From positions 186,001-250,000 of the forward strand of contig NZ_AUIE01000005.1 in NCBI RefSeq assembly GCF_000423545.1: a stretch of 64,000 nucleotides of DNA, written 5' to 3'. A program made the translations under genes and the position numbers. This DNA comes from Metapseudomonas resinovorans DSM 21078 (lineage in GTDB: Bacteria; Pseudomonadota; Gammaproteobacteria; Pseudomonadales; Pseudomonadaceae). Under the pieces are notes generated by a model, which was given only the letters and a program-made list of their open reading frames with translations, had not been told where the DNA came from and searched no databases. Numbering within the stretch: the stretch's first letter is position 1; every line of letters begins with the position of its first letter. Positions 61,982 through 64,000 of the stretch are shown here, piece after piece.

Positions 61982-63058
61982 TCAGAGCTGGTCGAAGTCC
62001 AGGACTACCTTCTCGCTGAGCGGGAAGGTCTGGCACGACAGCACGTAGCCGGCGGCCACTTCGTAGTCCTCCAGGGCGAAGTTGCTGTCCATCTCCACCT
62101 CGCCCTCGATCACCTTGCACTTGCAGGTGGAGCACACACCGGCCTTGCAGGAGTAGGGCAGTTCCAGACCCTGGGCGTTACCGGCGTCGAGCACGCTGGC
62201 GCTGTTGCGCGGCAGCTCGAAGGTCAGTTCGCGGCCATCGCTGATCACGGTGACCTGGCTCACGGCACTGTCCACACTGCGGGCGGCTTCGCGGGCTTCA
62301 CGCTTGGCGCTGCTGCCGGCGGCGGCGAACAGCTCGAAGTGGATGCGTTCGGTGGACATACCGTTGGCCTTGAGCTGGTCGCGCACGGTCTCGGTCATCG
62401 CCTGCGGGCCGCAGATGAAGGCGGCGTCCAGGGCCTTGACGTCGATCCAGCGGGAGAACAGCTGGCCGCATTTGTCGGCGTCGATCCGGCCGTTGTAGAG
62501 GTCCACGTCCTGCTGCTCGCGGCTGAACACGAAGATCAGGTTGAGGCGCTGCAGATAGCGGTTCTTCAGGTCTTCCAGTTGCTCGCGGAACAGCGCCGAG
62601 GCACTGGAGCGATTGCCGTAGAGCAGGGTGAAGCGGCTGTGGGGCTCGCTTTCCAGGGTGGTCTTGATGATCGACAGGATCGGCGTGATGCCACTGCCGG
62701 CCGCCACCGCGAGGTAGTTGCCGTGGCGCGCGGCGTCCAGTTCCACGAAGAAGTGGCCGGACGGCGGCATCACGTCCAGGCTATGGCCGGCTTTCAGGCT
62801 GTCGTTGGCAAAGGCGGAGAAACGGCCGCCTGCCACGCGCTTGATCGCCACCCGCAGCTCGCCGTCGTTGACGCCGGTGCAGATGGAGTAGGAGCGGCGT
62901 ACTTCCTCGCCATCCATCTGGGTGCGCATTACCAGATGCTGGCCCTGGGTGAAGTGGAAGGTTTCGGCCAGGCCTTCGGGAATGTCGAAGGCGATGGACA
63001 CCGCGTCGCGGGTTTCCGGACGTACTTCTTTGATTGTCAGGCTGTGGAACTTGCTCAT
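61982..63058 (-). CDS. paaE: PaaE (PaaK), phenylacetyl-CoA 1,2-epoxidase reductase subunit
   Basis: The 358-residue reductase has an FAD/ferredoxin-NADP-reductase domain (FHFTQGQHLVMRTQMDGEEVRRSYSICTG in parts, with RSYSI as the flavin motif; AVAAGSGITPILSIIKTTLE as the NAD motif) and a C-terminal plant-type ferredoxin domain with four Cys (LPYSCKAGVCSTCKCKV and YVLSCQT). It delivers electrons from NADPH to the PaaABC di-iron epoxidase. GGAG lies 9 bases before the ATG. The gene follows paaD by 26 bases. Confidence 0.96.
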   Translation of the reverse strand: MSKFHSLTIKEVRPETRDAVSIAFDIPEGLAETFHFTQGQHLVMRTQMDGEEVRRSYSICTGVNDGELRVAIKRVAGGRFSAFANDSLKAGHSLDVMPPSGHFFVELDAARHGNYLAVAAGSGITPILSIIKTTLESEPHSRFTLLYGNRSSASALFREQLEDLKNRYLQRLNLIFVFSREQQDVDLYNGRIDADKCGQLFSRWIDVKALDAAFICGPQAMTETVRDQLKANGMSTERIHFELFAAAGSSAKREAREAARSVDSAVSQVTVISDGRELTFELPRNSASVLDAGNAQGLELPYSCKAGVCSTCKCKVIEGEVEMDSNFALEDYEVAAGYVLSCQTFPLSEKVVLDFDQL

Positions 63059-63084
63059 CTTGGTCGTCTCCGGTGGCAAGCCAC

Positions 63085-63618
63085 TCAGATGCACTTGAAA
63101 TAGTCGAACGGCTCTAGGCAGTCGCGGCAGCGGTACAACGCTTTGCACGCAGTGGAGCCAAACTGGCTGAGCAGTTCTGTATGGGCGCTGCCGCATTGCG
63201 GGCAGCACACTTCCGGGGACTCGCCCAGCAGGCTGCGCTTGCTGGTGCTGCCCGCCGGCGGGGCGATGCCGTAGGCGCGCAGGCGCTCGCGGCCCTCAAG
63301 GCTGATCCAGTCAGTGGTCCAGGCCGGGTTCAGGCGGCGTTCCAGCTTCGGCGCGGCGAAGCCGGCGCCTTCCAGGGCCTGCTCGATGTCCTGCTCGATC
63401 ACCTCGGTGGCCGGGCAGCCCGAGTAGGTCGGGGTGACGACCACATGCAAGTGGCCGTCATGCCAGTCGAGGCCACGGACGATGCCGAGGTCGACCACGC
63501 TGACCACCGGCACTTCCGGGTCCATCACCTCGCCCAGTACCGACCAGGCGCGCGCCAGATCATCTGGCGCGCCGGCCCGGGCGCCACGGTCGCTGGCGAT
63601 CAGCTCACCAGGACGCAT
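63085..63618 (-). CDS. paaD: PaaD (PaaJ), phenylacetyl-CoA epoxidase maturation/assembly subunit
   Basis: The 177-residue protein has a DUF59/MIP18 domain (AWSVLGEVMDPEVPVVSVVDLGIVRGLDWHDGHLHVVVTPTYSGCPATEVIEQDI in parts) and a C-terminal zinc-ribbon with two Cys pairs (CPQCGSAH and CRDCLEPFDYFKCI). In the family it helps build the Fe-S or di-iron centre and is needed for epoxidase activity. The ATG at 63616-63618 was chosen because the paaC stop overlaps it (63605-63607 lies inside), as usual in the cluster. Confidence 0.95.
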   Translation of the reverse strand: MRPGELIASDRGARAGAPDDLARAWSVLGEVMDPEVPVVSVVDLGIVRGLDWHDGHLHVVVTPTYSGCPATEVIEQDIEQALEGAGFAAPKLERRLNPAWTTDWISLEGRERLRAYGIAPPAGSTSKRSLLGESPEVCCPQCGSAHTELLSQFGSTACKALYRCRDCLEPFDYFKCI

Positions 63619-64000
63619 CGGGGTGGGCCCGCTGGAGAAACTGCATTTCGGCCAGCAGCAGGCCGAGGTGCTCGGTATGCAGGCCGCGCTTGCCGGACAG
63701 GTAGAAGTAGCTGGCCGGCTCCGGCATCGGCAGGGTGGCGCTGGCGAAAATGTCGGCGACCTTGGATTTCCAGGCGGCAGCGATCTCTGCCGGGTTCGGA
63801 GCAATGCCGGCCTCGAATAGGTGCTGCTCAACCTCATCGCCATTCACCAGTTCGACGGTGAAGCGCCATACATCGCGAATGGCCGCCAGCATGCGTCGGT
63901 GGCTTTCCTCAGTGCCGTCGCCCAGGCGCTCGACCCATTCGCTGGAGCGGCGCAGGTGGTAGGTGACTTCCTTCAGGGCCTTGGCGGCGATGCCGGCAAT
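63605..64000 (-). CDS. paaC: PaaC (PaaI), phenylacetyl-CoA epoxidase structural subunit, C-terminal part
   Basis: The gene runs off the right edge; 131 residues of the C terminus are present. The text AGIAAKALKEVTYHLRRSSE followed by WVERLGDGTEESHRRM and then TLPMPEPASYFYLSGKRGLHTEHLGLLLAEMQFLQRAHPDASW (in parts) matches PaaC, with the helix around HLGLLLAEMQ near the end. PaaC is the ferritin-like partner of PaaA that stabilises the catalytic di-iron subunit. Its stop lies 14 bases inside the paaD start. Confidence 0.93.
   Translation of the reverse strand: MAGIAAKALKEVTYHLRRSSEWVERLGDGTEESHRRMLAAIRDVWRFTVELVNGDEVEQHLFEAGIAPNPAEIAAAWKSKVADIFASATLPMPEPASYFYLSGKRGLHTEHLGLLLAEMQFLQRAHPDASW

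Overview
The window is chromosomal DNA from a high-GC gammaproteobacterium, and everything points to the genus Pseudomonas, close to the P. aeruginosa group. The evidence is an OprI lipoprotein that matches the P. aeruginosa form almost residue for residue as I remember it, a PrrF-type iron small RNA, the lipase/foldase pair lipA-lifO behind a sigma-54 type promoter, ThrH, TgpA, and two long runs of gene order that I recall from P. aeruginosa PAO1: one around PA2873 to PA2853 and one around PA1749 to PA1765. In PAO1 these runs are far apart; here they meet between oprI and position 28538. No rRNA, tRNA, CRISPR array, phage or insertion sequence is visible.

Layout. 1-6140: end of a LysR regulator, then a minus-strand iron cell-surface-signalling unit in the order sigma factor, FecR anti-sigma factor, TonB-dependent siderophore receptor with a signalling domain, FoxB-like PepSY membrane protein and a 60-residue membrane protein. 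6300-13900: a PA2817-like protein, a transglutaminase-like protein, the MoxR / DUF58 / TgpA operon, a CHAD protein, a thioesterase and an Mpo1-like membrane protein. 13977-28082: a chemoreceptor, TatD nuclease, MltF2 lytic transglycosylase, DoxX, lipase and its foldase, ThpR, GreB, a YbbAP-like ABC transporter divergent from tesA, an L,D-transpeptidase and, convergent to it, oprI. 28538-39211: an anchored unknown protein, a small GNAT protein, DAHP synthase, PilZ and thioredoxin-fold proteins, a ketopantoate reductase-like enzyme, a 5'-nucleotidase, a universal stress protein, cysB, cysH with a thioredoxin-like partner, thrH and pabB.

39376-50134 is the most interesting block. Two giant MalT-type LuxR regulators, translationally coupled, are followed by a five-gene unit: a small secreted beta-rich protein with a double-glycine-like leader motif, a C39 peptidase with its full catalytic triad, a coiled-coil plus beta-barrel outer-membrane protein, a FadL-like barrel, and a periplasmic protein with three WxDxxG repeats and a MalM-like end. 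The parts list resembles the functional-amyloid Fap system and the Acinetobacter Fil genes. I read it as a dedicated system for processing and exporting a surface protein, and no function for it is established that I know of.

50316-53579: a methyltransferase, a lipoate-ligase-like protein, the Fur-controlled prrF small RNA and a DUF3422 membrane protein. 53761-64000: the minus-strand phenylacetate (paa) catabolic cluster, running from paaC (cut by the window edge) through paaD, paaE, a DUF485 protein, a solute:sodium symporter and paaZ to an outer-membrane porin, and ending in a dCache chemoreceptor that may sense substrates of the pathway. Palindromic intergenic repeats are concentrated in the right-hand third, including a repeat whose core lies in opposite orientation in two copies.
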